A DNA stretch of 11,369 nucleotides from Chitinivibrionales bacterium (GTDB taxonomy: Bacteria; Fibrobacterota; Chitinivibrionia; Chitinivibrionales; JANQEN01), in the NCBI GenBank assembly GCA_030593665.1, contig JAUVGS010000016.1, positions 1-11,369 of the forward strand. Reading direction: 5' to 3'. A program made the translations under genes and the position numbers. Shown one piece after another: positions 1 to 7,753 of the stretch. Under the pieces are notes generated by a model. It was not told the origin of the DNA, ran no database searches, and worked only from the letters and a program-made list of their open reading frames with translations. The stretch's first letter is position 1, and the number at the start of each line of letters is the position of its first letter.

Positions 1-109
1 TTGTTGTTGTTTGTTTTTCGCAATAAAGGGAGTGGGGATACTGCTGTTCTAAAAATAACAAATACTATTTACATCTGTTTTGTGTGGCGCCGTACATCCT
101 TTACAACTC

Positions 110-1786
110 TTAAAGCCAAACTTTTTCCCCATCAACAACAAGACCAAATGCAATAATATTTTTATACCCTTTTTTCTTAAGCCGGGACATATAATCTTTT
201 TCAATAATCTGCGCTAAGGCTTTGTCAATCGCAATCTCCGGCGTCTCTTTTGACAATACTTTTTTAAGCTCCATAATTATTGCAGGCTTTTGTCTGTCGG
301 TTTTATGATATACCATAATATCAACTCTGCCGTATCCGGCCTCTCTGTTCGATGCAACCTCATAATCCGTAAGATTAACAAGAAGTCCCAATAAAAAAGC
401 GTGGTATACATTCTCGGGGGTTTTGGCCGTATCGAAATAAGAGAGAGTGTCCCTGATAAATTCAGAAAATATTTCCTCGAATGTCTCCATGTCACCGGAG
501 GTCAGAGAACTCAGCATTATGTTTATTTTATAATTTCCGATTTTCTCTGCTGTCCATTTTTTGATTATTGTATTAAATATGTAGGAAACTTCCCGATTTA
601 CAATTGCAAGACTGCACGTATACTCACCCTCTTCCAATCTCTTTTTCGTGTATTTTAAATATCCGCTGAAAAAGAGAAATGAGTACAACAGCTCATCGTC
701 AAAATCAAAACCACTCTTCCTGAAGGTGATATAAGAATTTATAACCCTTTCTATATTTTCACCCTTTAAAAGGAGTTCCAGATCCCGTTTAAAAGATAGT
801 GAATTTTCAACAAGCGTTCTTATAACATCATTTGAACTTGTATTTGCCCAATAAACATCAAACGTTTTTCTGTTTACAAAATTAATTACCGACCACGGAT
901 TGAGAATGGTATTATCTCCGAATGTGTAGCCGTTATACCAGTCAAGTACCGCATCGTACCTGTCACCCATCCCAAAATCGTCAAGGAGTTTTTTGCATTC
1001 GTCAAGAGTAAAACCGAAGTGTGTCGCAAAAGAGTTTTCAAGAATCGTGTAAACTTCAATATTATTCAGATCACTGAATATTGATTCTTTGCTCACACGG
1101 AGAATACCGGTTAGCGCTGCCTTTTCAAGATAATCGTCATTGTCTTTCAGTATGGAGCCGAGAAACGGTTTGAAGAAATTTATTATCTCTTCGTAATATC
1201 CTTCACTGTACCCCGCCTGAATGGGGGTGTCATATTCGTCAATAAGGACTATTGCTTTTGTATTGTCATAAGCAAGATAGAGAAGTTTGGATAGTAGTTT
1301 TAACGATGTTGTGTAATCGGAAGTATTCGCGTTGTTTGTCAATATCCTTTCAAAAATAACAAGATCTTCTCCTGCTATTCCAGAAGCGTTCTTATGAATC
1401 CCCTTTTCATGCCGTAAAAACTCATCTCGTATCAACCGGTAAATGTTTTCAATAGAGCTTTCAAAATCCGGTGCTTTTATATCCTTAAAAGTGAGGAATA
1501 TAACGGGATATTTAGAAAAATGTTTTGTAAAAATTTTCGTTTTGTGGATTGCAAGACCTTTGAAAAGATGCTCTTTATTCTCACCCGTTTTTTCAAAGAA
1601 ATATTTGAGTGTGGAAATATTCAGTGTCTTTCCGAAACGGCGGGGACGGGGAAACAGTACTACTTTTCCCCAGGCATCAAGTAAATCCTGAATAAAAAGA
1701 GTTTTGTCAACATAGTAGTAATTGTTTTCTATAACCTCTTTAAAACTACTTATCCCGATAGGAAATTTATTGAATTTTGTCTTCAT
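110..1786 (-). CDS. AAA-like ATPase with C-terminal PD-(D/E)XK nuclease domain (DUF1703 type)
   Basis: This 558-residue protein matches the common 'AAA-ATPase-like plus PDDEXK_9' architecture, a family of unknown physiological role found in many anaerobes and suspected to link NTP hydrolysis to nucleic-acid cleavage. The N-terminus has the family signature, FPIGISSFKEVIE followed by YYVDKT at 25-30. The Walker A-like loop is PRPRRFGKT (46-54), where the usual glycine-rich loop is replaced by the RRFGKT form typical of this family. Walker B is IVLIDEYDTPI (179-189). The C-terminal nuclease signature is D489 in GRVDIMV, then E506-L507-K508 in IIMELKK, with Q526 and Y532 downstream, so the catalytic D...ExK set is intact. 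Length is normal for the family and the gene looks complete. The start is ATG 1786-1784; no clear Shine-Dalgarno precedes it. It is AT-rich and transcribed divergently from the lipoprotein genes, so it is probably not functionally tied to them. Function beyond ATPase/nuclease is not inferable. Confidence 0.93.
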   Translation of the reverse strand: MKTKFNKFPIGISSFKEVIENNYYYVDKTLFIQDLLDAWGKVVLFPRPRRFGKTLNISTLKYFFEKTGENKEHLFKGLAIHKTKIFTKHFSKYPVIFLTFKDIKAPDFESSIENIYRLIRDEFLRHEKGIHKNASGIAGEDLVIFERILTNNANTSDYTTSLKLLSKLLYLAYDNTKAIVLIDEYDTPIQAGYSEGYYEEIINFFKPFLGSILKDNDDYLEKAALTGILRVSKESIFSDLNNIEVYTILENSFATHFGFTLDECKKLLDDFGMGDRYDAVLDWYNGYTFGDNTILNPWSVINFVNRKTFDVYWANTSSNDVIRTLVENSLSFKRDLELLLKGENIERVINSYITFRKSGFDFDDELLYSFLFFSGYLKYTKKRLEEGEYTCSLAIVNREVSYIFNTIIKKWTAEKIGNYKINIMLSSLTSGDMETFEEIFSEFIRDTLSYFDTAKTPENVYHAFLLGLLVNLTDYEVASNREAGYGRVDIMVYHKTDRQKPAIIMELKKVLSKETPEIAIDKALAQIIEKDYMSRLKKKGYKNIIAFGLVVDGEKVWL

Positions 1787-2024
1787 AATCTATACTTTGC
1801 ACACTCACAATTGATTAACTGCCTGCAGCGCTGTTATGTGATAGTAATATAAATTCTGCATTAAAGTGTATCTGTTTTGTAAAAATAATTATCGGAGTAA
1901 AATCAGACGAGGAAGATGCCGGTTACTCAGGGGCTGAAAATTTTGATTGCAACCTGAATTGAGCGATTCTATACTGCCCAAACTTCCGATATGTAGTCTG
2001 AAGAATCAAATATGTTCGGTGAAA

Positions 2025-2065
2025 TGTATTAATAATCTGACAGGACCTGTCAGATTATTAATACA
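2025..2065. repeat. 41-bp near-perfect palindrome
   Basis: The left arm TGTATTAATAATCTGACAGG (2025-2044) is followed by a single A (2045) and then the exact reverse complement (2046-2065), with no mismatch in 20 bp. As RNA it would form a stem of about 18 bp with a 5-nt loop. No T-run follows on either side, and it lies between divergently transcribed genes, so a simple terminator role is unlikely. It could be an operator, a cruciform-forming site or the remnant of a small mobile element. Confidence 0.85.
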
Positions 2066-2183
2066 GATTTGTTGAATAACAGTTATTTCAACGGTGCATG
2101 GGGTACTTTAAAGCAGGCACAAATATTGCATTATCAAATAGTATGTCGGGTTAGCGGAACTATACAAATCGACAAAATGTTGT

Positions 2184-2222
2184 TTTCGTGTAATAAAATA
2201 ATCATTTTTATACTACACGAAA
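2184..2222. repeat. Imperfect inverted repeat with 9-bp outer arms
   Basis: TTTCGTGTA (2184-2192) is matched by its exact reverse complement TACACGAAA (2214-2222) across a 21-bp AT-rich spacer that can add a few more pairs after one mismatch. It lies upstream of the lipoprotein gene, about 260 bp before its ATG. It may be a regulator-binding dyad; the arms are short, so chance is possible. Confidence 0.45.
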
Positions 2223-2370
2223 CAGACAATATGGAGATTAAACTGTTTATTGGACGCAGAAATGAGATAGAACTACCCCAAAATCTTTTCCACAAACGGG
2301 TTTCTTTCAGCGCGTACCATATTGATCTGTGAAGGATTACTTTCCGAATGGGTTAGTGCAGAACAGTGTT

Positions 2371-2399
2371 TTGACAAGGTTATAACTTTGGGCGAAATA
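2371..2399 (+). promoter_or_regulatory. Weak candidate promoter for lipoprotein A
   Basis: A perfect -35 hexamer TTGACA (2371-2376) is followed 17 bp later by GAAATA (2394-2399), a poor -10. An alternative -10 is TATATT at 2418-2423, but no good -35 stands at the right distance from it. The site would start transcription about 80 bp before the ATG at 2483. Only the -35 element is strong. Confidence 0.3.
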
Positions 2400-2470
2400 G
2401 CGAAATGTTGAATATAGTATATTAAAACAAAATGCAATAAATGCAGATACGACACACTCACCATTATTAC

Positions 2471-2475
2471 AGGAG
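2471..2475 (+). promoter_or_regulatory. Ribosome-binding site that fixes the lipoprotein A start
   Basis: AGGAG lies seven bases before ATG 2483-2485. That ATG opens a hydrophobic signal peptide (MRYSGSLFLLSVIVVLFT), which supports it as the true start although it is not in frame with the main 1.2-kilocodon body of the gene. The alternative in-frame start, GTG 2683, lacks a signal peptide and cuts through a conserved domain. Confidence 0.75.
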
Positions 2476-2482
2476 CAGTAAT

Positions 2483-5400
2483 ATGCGATATTCAGGATCG
2501 TTGTTTTTGTTAAGTGTAATTGTAGTTCTCTTTACACCACCTGCACCGAAGAACCCGCAGGCCCGGATATCTCCGATGACCTGAAACCCAAAGGGACAAT
2601 AACCGGCTGGGTATATGATGCATGGAACCGGCCGATCAGGGACGTTCTTGTCAGTGTCAATGCCGATTCCGCAGTTGCGGGAGTGAGTACTGCCACCGGT
2701 CAATTTATTGTGGGCAATGTCCGTGAAGGTTCCTATGTGCTCAGGTTTACCCACCGGGACTACGAAGACAACCCCACCTGCACAGTCGCTGTCTCTCTGG
2801 GTGTTGATGATACGGTTATCACGCCGGTGCAGCTTTCGTATGCGTATTATATTATCCGGGGACAGGTTACAATAAACGGTATCCCGCAAACCGGTGCGGG
2901 TGTATGTGTTGCGGATTATACAGAGGGCATGATGACTGGTACTGCCGGTGATTTTATCCTGAAACACGTCCCGAAAAAAGATTCAGTCACGTTGATATGC
3001 GCCTATGGTAATGTCGCGGTAGCAACCAGCCGGATAGGCGGCCTTGCTGCCAATGACACGAATGATGTCGGTACCATTGTCCTGGCTGAAAAGGGCCCGA
3101 CCATTTCCGGTATAGTGTATAATCCTGATACCGTGCCTATGCCGAACCTTACCGTCTTTGCTGTTGCCGGTGGCCTTAAGACAACTACCGATGGTAACGG
3201 TTATTATACCCTGCGTAATGTCCCGGCTAATGAGGACGGTGTTATTATCATGGTTAATGAAGGAGGGTATGTCGGTGCGGCATTGGGTGCCAGTGTGAAA
3301 ATGGGAGCAGTCATTACCGGTTGTGATATCTATTTGAAACCCACACCGCAGATTGTCAACGGTATCAAACTGACCACCTGTGATGTGTATGTGCCGCATA
3401 CCGCGGCATCGGTTATCTGCAGAGTGTATCCGACAACAAATGATGTGAATGTAGTTGTCGCGGAGTATATCTGGAACGTCGGCGGTATAATCGCGACATC
3501 AACCGTGTCTGAGCACGCGGTCGCTATCGCGGGCCTCAGCCCGGTTACCCTTGGAGCTGTTACTGCGGTGAGTACCGAAGGTGACACTTCCGCAACAGAA
3601 ATATTTACTATTATTCTTAGCGGCACCACACCGATTATTGACTCTGTTTCCGTGTCAAAAAATCAGCAGATATATGCGCCGTCAGTTTCTATCATGGAAG
3701 GGGATATGGCCTATTTCTATGTGCATGTGACTGATCTGTACGGCGGGCTCGCAACCATGGTATGGGATTTTGGTGATGGAAGTTCCTGGGCAGCCCCGGA
3801 CAGCAATCCCTCGGTTGGTAGCTTTTATTATACTGCCGGCACCTATGCTGCAAAATTCACCGCCTCTGATATTGATGGGAATGTCGCAGTTGATTCTGTT
3901 ACGGTTATCGTGCAGAAATCCGTTCTTGCAGCTCCCGTACCGGTATCACCCGACAGCGCCGCAGTGGTCCATGTCCCCGATGACAGCGCGAACCTGGTGT
4001 GGACAACAACGCCGGGTACCGGTATTACCTACAATGTGTATCTGACCTCACAGGTTACCATTCCGACCGAACAGCACCTTGTCGCGTCCGGAATAATTGA
4101 TACAACCTTCCGTGCGGCTGTGGACAGCGCCAGGACCTACTACTGGCAGATAAAAGCTGTTCGTGCAAGTGACAGTGCCTTTGTCAGGAGTAAGATTTCT
4201 TATTTTACCGTTTACACAAATATTGTCAATCATGCGCCGGTATTCATCACGATCCCTGACAGTATGACCAATACCATGTATGTGGGCCTTCCATACAGCG
4301 ATACGGTACAGGCCGCTGATGTCGATGGTGATGCTCTTGCCTTTACCTTTATCGACAGTCTTGTCGGGATGGTTCTGGCAGATACGGTTTTTTCCTGGAC
4401 ACCAACCGTTATTGATACGGGAAACCGCATTGTCAGTATTAGGGCATCGGATAACCTGGGCGGGTATGATACCTTAACATGGACAATTACTGTAATAGAC
4501 GGCAGTCCGGTTATTACTGTTGAACCGGTCACAAAAACCGTGAAAGTAGGCAACCCGGCCTCATTTTTTATCGTTGCCACGGGAGTAACTATCGGGTATC
4601 AATGGCAGAAGGACAATGTTGATATACCGAATGCCACGGATTCAATCTATGCGATATCCGTGACTACCCTTGCTGACAGCGGCATGTACCGCTGTGTTGT
4701 TACCAATGCCTTTGGAAGCGACACCAGCGCTGCTGTAAAACTTACGGTCGATCCCTTTGTAGCGCCAATAGTGTATGTCAAACACGATGCCGCGGGCGCG
4801 AATAACGGGACCTCCTGGACAGACGCTTTTACCGATCTGCAGGCAGCGATTGATTCCGCAGACGCTGATGAGCAGATATGGGTCGCAGCAGGCACCTATA
4901 AACCTACAAAGGAGCAGGGCGGCACCGGCGAGCGGTTCAGGTCCTTCTCCCAGAAAACCAGTGTTGCCATTTACGGCGGCTTTGCCGGGACCGAAACACT
5001 GCTGAGTGAACGGAACTGGCAGACCAATGTCACGATCTGCAGCGGCGATATCGGGGTAGTGGATGACAGCCTTGATAACTGCTACCATGTGTTCTATCAT
5101 ACTGCGACTATGCTGATTACTGATAAGGCGGTGCTGGACGGGTTTTCCGTGTCCGGGGGAAATGCGGATGGGACAGCATTTCACAATTACGGCGGGGGGA
5201 TGTATAATGTTATTTCTTCACCGACAATCAGGAATTGTACGGTTACAAAGAATAGTGCTGCACAGAAAGGTGGAGGTGTCTATAACGAGGATCGTTCCGG
5301 CACCCTGTTGTATAACTGCACAATCAGCGATAATTATGCAGCACTCTATGGAGGAGGTGTATACAACAGCTCTTTTTCAAGCGCGGTTATAAGAAATTGT

Positions 5401-6312
5401 ACTATTAGTGCAAATATTACCGCCTATGCAGGTGGAGGGATGTATAATGACCGTTCCTCTGTTACAATAGATAGTACTGTTTTAACGAGTAATCAGGTCA
5501 TCGCCAGTAGTTCTTCCTATCTTTATGGAGGCGGAGGTATTTATAATTGCAACAAGACGGATTTACATATAATAAATAGCCTTTTAGTGAATAATACTAC
5601 ACCTTCCTGTGGTGGTGGGATTTATAATTATCAATCAAGTGCGACTATAGATAACTGCACTTTCTATAATAATTCTTCAACTAACTTTCATGGTGGAGGT
5701 ATTCATACATACACTAGCGTCATATTGGCAAATAATTGTACCTTTGCAAGTAATACAGCGAATAGTACAGGTGGAGGGATGTGTGTTTCCCTGACTAGTG
5801 ATACAGCATATCTTACCAACTGCACTTTTACCAATAATGCTGCCAACACCTCAAATGGCGGTGGATTGTATCTTAATACTAACGCTACGGATAGCGGTGA
5901 TGTACTTATAAACTGTATCTTCTGGAACAATTTCAGTGGTTCGGGAAGTCATGAGATTTATGCTAACAATGATTCAACATTTCTGGTAAAAAACACCATT
6001 ATCAAGGGCGGCTATCCCGGCATTGACTCTATTATTATCGACGATCCTATCCTTGGAGGGTTAGAAGATAACGGCGGTTTTGTAAAAACGTGTACAATCG
6101 ACGCAGCCGGTTCCGCCATTGACAAAGGGATATATGCCTATACGGACAATAACGGTATTTTTATCAGCAAAGACGGCAGCACCTTTACGGATGTCTATGG
6201 CAACGCTTACACCCCGGTCGGGCCGGTCACAGAATTGACAACAACAGATGCGCGCGGTATTGCGAGGCCCCAGGGTGCGAGTGTTGATATCGGGGCTTTT
6301 GAGAAGGAATAG
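2483..6312 (+). CDS. Large modular surface lipoprotein A with C-terminal choice-of-anchor-Q beta-helix; frameshifted near 2537
   Basis: This is a predicted membrane-anchored, surface-exposed multidomain lipoprotein of about 1276 residues if the frame is restored. ATG 2483 follows AGGAG and encodes a hydrophobic signal peptide, but the homologous mature start CTEEPAGPD (Cys codon 2542-2544) is in the -1 frame, so one base appears missing just before the lipobox. Body frame: three carboxypeptidase-regulatory-like beta-sandwiches (about 2590-2800, 2850-3080, 3095-3300), a PKD/Ig-like domain (3360-3630), a PKD domain with WDFGDGSSW (3759-3785), an FN3-like domain ending TYYWQIKAVRA (3925-4215), a cadherin-like domain with DVDGDALAF (4231-4500), an Ig domain with W/C residues in YQWQKDN and YRCVVTN (4501-4755), and a right-handed beta-helix (4768-6309) starting DAAGANNGTSW and ending DARGIARPQGASVDIGAFE, the choice-of-anchor-Q signature. 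No catalytic site is evident, so a ligand-binding or adhesive role is inferred. Translation from GTG 2683 would give 1209 residues without a signal peptide, so export depends on resolving the frameshift. Confidence 0.85.
2539..2861 (+). repeat. Direct repeat, copy A: shared lipoprotein N-terminal module
   Basis: This 323-bp block is the DNA counterpart of 7811-8132 and encodes the mature N-terminus from TCTEEPAGPD through QLSYAYYIIRG. Similarity starts abruptly at ACCTGCACC, right at the lipobox Cys; the signal-peptide DNA upstream is different. The last 42 bases (2820-2861) are identical to 8091-8132. This much nucleotide identity implies recent duplication or gene conversion. Confidence 0.85.
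5191..5874 (+). repeat. Nine beta-helix rungs with GGG-[MVIL]-Y-N motif
   Basis: GGG[MVIL][YHC]-type motifs start at 5191, 5269, 5350, 5431, 5530, 5611, 5692, 5770 and 5857 in the lipoprotein A frame, giving a usual period of 26-27 codons with one 33-codon and one 29-codon step. Between most of them is an N-C-T motif (RNCTVTKNS, YNCTISDNY, DNCTFYNNS, TNCTFTNNA). Each unit is one coil of a parallel beta-helix. The Gly run marks a tight turn and the Asn an internal ladder, as in polymorphic-membrane-protein-like and anchor-Q helices. Confidence 0.85.
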
Positions 6313-6316
6313 AATA

Positions 6317-6325
6317 ATCGTTTAG
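6317..6325. promoter_or_regulatory. Upstream inverted copy of the TAAACGAT box
   Basis: ATCGTTTAG is the exact reverse complement of CTAAACGAT at 6391-6399. It lies five bases past the lipoprotein A stop codon and immediately upstream of the -35 element of the next promoter. Together with the downstream boxes it brackets the promoter, an arrangement seen with repressors that loop DNA. Operator status is inferred. Confidence 0.5.
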
Positions 6326-6329
6326 AACG

Positions 6330-6358
6330 TTGACTATACATTGACTAATAATTATATT
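6330..6358 (+). promoter_or_regulatory. Sigma-70-type promoter of the AlbA_2 regulator gene
   Basis: TTGACT (6330-6335) and TATATT (6353-6358) are separated by exactly 17 bp, and the spacer is AT-rich. Transcription would begin around 6365, some 45 bases before ATG 6410. A second TTGACT stands at 6341-6346 without an equally good -10. Lipoprotein gene B begins only 21 bp after the regulator gene, so this promoter probably serves both. Confidence 0.7.
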
Positions 6359-6372
6359 AAATGGCAATATAT

Positions 6373-6399
6373 TAAACGATTTAAACGATGCTAAACGAT
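6373..6399. promoter_or_regulatory. Three tandem TAAACGAT boxes (candidate operator)
   Basis: TAAACGAT occurs at 6373-6380, 6382-6389 and 6392-6399, spaced 9 and 10 bp apart, about one helical turn, so all three present the same DNA face. They cover roughly +8 to +35 of the predicted transcript and end 10 bases before the regulator's ATG, a position suited to repression. I noticed no other TAAACGAT cluster in the window. The adjacent gene encodes a DNA-binding-type protein, making autoregulation the simplest reading. Confidence 0.6.
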
Positions 6400-6409
6400 A
6401 GGACAAGCA

Positions 6410-7732
6410 ATGGAACGGGAATCGAGAATACTTGAGTATAAGAGGCAACTCTCTGATTATGAAACGATTGCAAAGACTGTTGTGGCATTTGCTAATGGTG
6501 ACGGTGGACAGGTGGTGGCAGGTATTGATGATAAAACCAGGAAAATTGTTGGGTTAGACCCACAGATAATAGACACGCTATTGGAGCGGTTATCGGTTTC
6601 CTTAGCCGACAGGATTCAACCTCCGCTTTATCCTCAGATTTTTGAAAAAAATATTGAAGATAAGGAGCTATTGATCATTCAGGTATTTCCGGGTAATCAA
6701 AAACCATATTTCATTGCTTCAGAGGGAATTGAAAAAGGGGTCTATATCAGAGTCGGGGCACATACCAGAAGAGCTGCTGGAGAGACACTTGAAGAACTGC
6801 GGCTTTTACGCCATCGCATGGGTTATGATGAACAACCGGTACCACAATGTACAAGTAGTGAGCTTGATGTGTCCTTGTTGCCCGGCAGTTTGCAAAGTGA
6901 CAAAGGGCTTATATCGCTTGACATTTTACACCTGGATAACACAAATGGTACGTTGTATCCTACACGGGGCGGCATATTGATGTTCCATCCTCAGCCGCAT
7001 AAATTTGTACCTGAAGCCTATGTTATTTGCAGCAGAATGAGAGGTTCTCGTGGTAGAGATACTGTAGAAAGCCATGAAATAACCGGCACATTATCAATAC
7101 AATTGGAGCACACCATTGAAGTTTTAGAATCATGGCTTGGCAGGGAACCCTCTCTTACGGGCATACAATATGCAAATCGAAAATCAGCATTGCCAATGGT
7201 AGCAGTGAGAGAGGCTTGTGCCAATGCTCTATTTCACCGACAATACAGTATTCCCGGCGCGATAAAAGTAGCCCTGTATGCAGATCGTCTTGAAGTGTTT
7301 AGTCCCGGTCATTTTGCCGGGCCTTTTATTCCGGATGCTCTCGGTGACGGAACCAGTTATATTCGTAACAAAATTGTCGCTTTTTCTGCACGTCGTCTCA
7401 GTCTTATGGAAAAACGGGGAACCGGTATAAAGCTCATACTTGATTCAATGCGGGACAGTGGCCTGCAGGTAAAATTTATTGAAGGCGCCGGATGGTTTAA
7501 AGTTATTCTCTATTTTGTCGCAACAGGTGATAGTAATTCGATTCTTAATCCTGAAGAAACAGTTCTCAATCTTTTTGAAAATAAAACGGAAATAACAAGT
7601 GCCGATGTATGTACAGCATTAGATATAAGTAAAGCTACGGCGGTTGGCGTAATAAATACTTTACTAAACAAAAAACGATTACTACGAGTAGGGAAAGGTC
7701 CCAAAACGCGATACAGGATTACCGGATATTAA
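6410..7732 (+). CDS. AlbA_2 (Schlafen-type) / RecG-like ATPase-fold transcriptional regulator with C-terminal winged helix
   Basis: This 440-residue protein is a likely cytoplasmic DNA-binding regulator. Residues 1-130 form an AlbA_2 domain (PF04326 type), seen as ESRILEYKRQ near the start, KTVVAFANGDGGQVVAGIDD (22-41), IVGLD, and YIRVGAHTRRA (112-122). Residues about 225-345 match the ATPase-like module usual in 'putative transcriptional regulator / RecG-like' proteins: the N-box REACANALFHR (268-278), the strand DRLEVFSPG (292-300) and the GTG box MEKRGTGIKLI (333-343). Residues 384-440 form a winged helix (TSADVCTALDISKATAVGVINTLLNKKRLLRVGKG). AGGA at 6400-6403 lies six bases before the ATG. 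The protein is full length with key motifs present. A dedicated promoter flanked by TAAACGAT boxes precedes it, and the lipoprotein B start follows after 21 bp, so the pair is probably one transcription unit. Proteins of this class are often misnamed helicases; no helicase motifs are present. Its ligand and targets are unknown. Confidence 0.9.
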   Translation: MERESRILEYKRQLSDYETIAKTVVAFANGDGGQVVAGIDDKTRKIVGLDPQIIDTLLERLSVSLADRIQPPLYPQIFEKNIEDKELLIIQVFPGNQKPYFIASEGIEKGVYIRVGAHTRRAAGETLEELRLLRHRMGYDEQPVPQCTSSELDVSLLPGSLQSDKGLISLDILHLDNTNGTLYPTRGGILMFHPQPHKFVPEAYVICSRMRGSRGRDTVESHEITGTLSIQLEHTIEVLESWLGREPSLTGIQYANRKSALPMVAVREACANALFHRQYSIPGAIKVALYADRLEVFSPGHFAGPFIPDALGDGTSYIRNKIVAFSARRLSLMEKRGTGIKLILDSMRDSGLQVKFIEGAGWFKVILYFVATGDSNSILNPEETVLNLFENKTEITSADVCTALDISKATAVGVINTLLNKKRLLRVGKGPKTRYRITGY

Positions 7733-7740
7733 TTCATAAA

Positions 7741-7747
7741 AGGGAGA
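7741..7747 (+). promoter_or_regulatory. Ribosome-binding site of lipoprotein B
   Basis: AGGGAGA lies six bases before ATG 7754-7756, which opens a typical lipoprotein signal peptide. No promoter-like sequence fits in the 21-bp gap after the regulator gene, which favours co-transcription with it. Confidence 0.65.
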
Positions 7748-7753
7748 AATAAA

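Larger units (their letters stand above)
1787..2482. other. Intergenic region between divergent genes, no supported gene
   Basis: About 700 bp separate the minus-strand ATPase gene from the plus-strand lipoprotein gene. I find no convincing coding sequence: the longest open stretch (2069-2332, plus) starts with TTG, has no ribosome-binding site, and its 87-residue product has no recognisable domain. The region holds a 41-bp palindrome (2025-2065), a weaker dyad (2184-2222), a TTGACA hexamer at 2371-2376 and the AGGAG of the next gene at 2471-2475. It should contain both divergent promoters. I could not identify a confident promoter for the minus-strand gene. Confidence 0.6.

Noticed and set aside
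1..109. GTT-rich start of the window as a repeat array or terminator
   Set aside because: It is only a short low-complexity TTG/TTTG run, with no hairpin plus T-tract in the direction of the minus-strand gene.
2069..2332. 87-codon plus-strand frame with a nested ATG at 2231 (MEIKLFIGRRNEIEL)
   Set aside because: The piece FIGRRNEIEL faintly recalls the start of some ATPases, but there is no P-loop, no ribosome-binding site and only 33 residues, so I do not call a gene or gene remnant.
2530..2545. Programmed -1 ribosomal frameshift in lipoprotein A
   Set aside because: No X-XXY-YYZ slippery heptamer or stable downstream structure is seen around TTT ACA CCA CCT, and the paralogue has no shift at this place.
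2467..2967. 166-codon open frame on the minus strand
   Set aside because: It is antisense to the N-terminal module of lipoprotein A, has no ribosome-binding site and its product has no recognisable domain.
2683..6312. GTG 2683 as the real start of lipoprotein A
   Set aside because: It would begin in the middle of a carboxypeptidase-regulatory-like domain, removes the conserved lipobox Cys and TEEPAGPD segment, and lacks a Shine-Dalgarno sequence; AGGAG-ATG at 2471-2485 is far better supported.
6313..6409. TAAACGAT boxes as replication iterons
   Set aside because: There is no Rep-type gene, DnaA box or AT-rich unwinding region, and the boxes bracket a clear promoter of a regulator gene.
6410..7732. 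ATP-dependent DNA helicase RecG
   Set aside because: The protein lacks helicase Walker A and DExx motifs; resemblance is limited to the ATPase-like C-terminal module that gives such proteins their misleading name.
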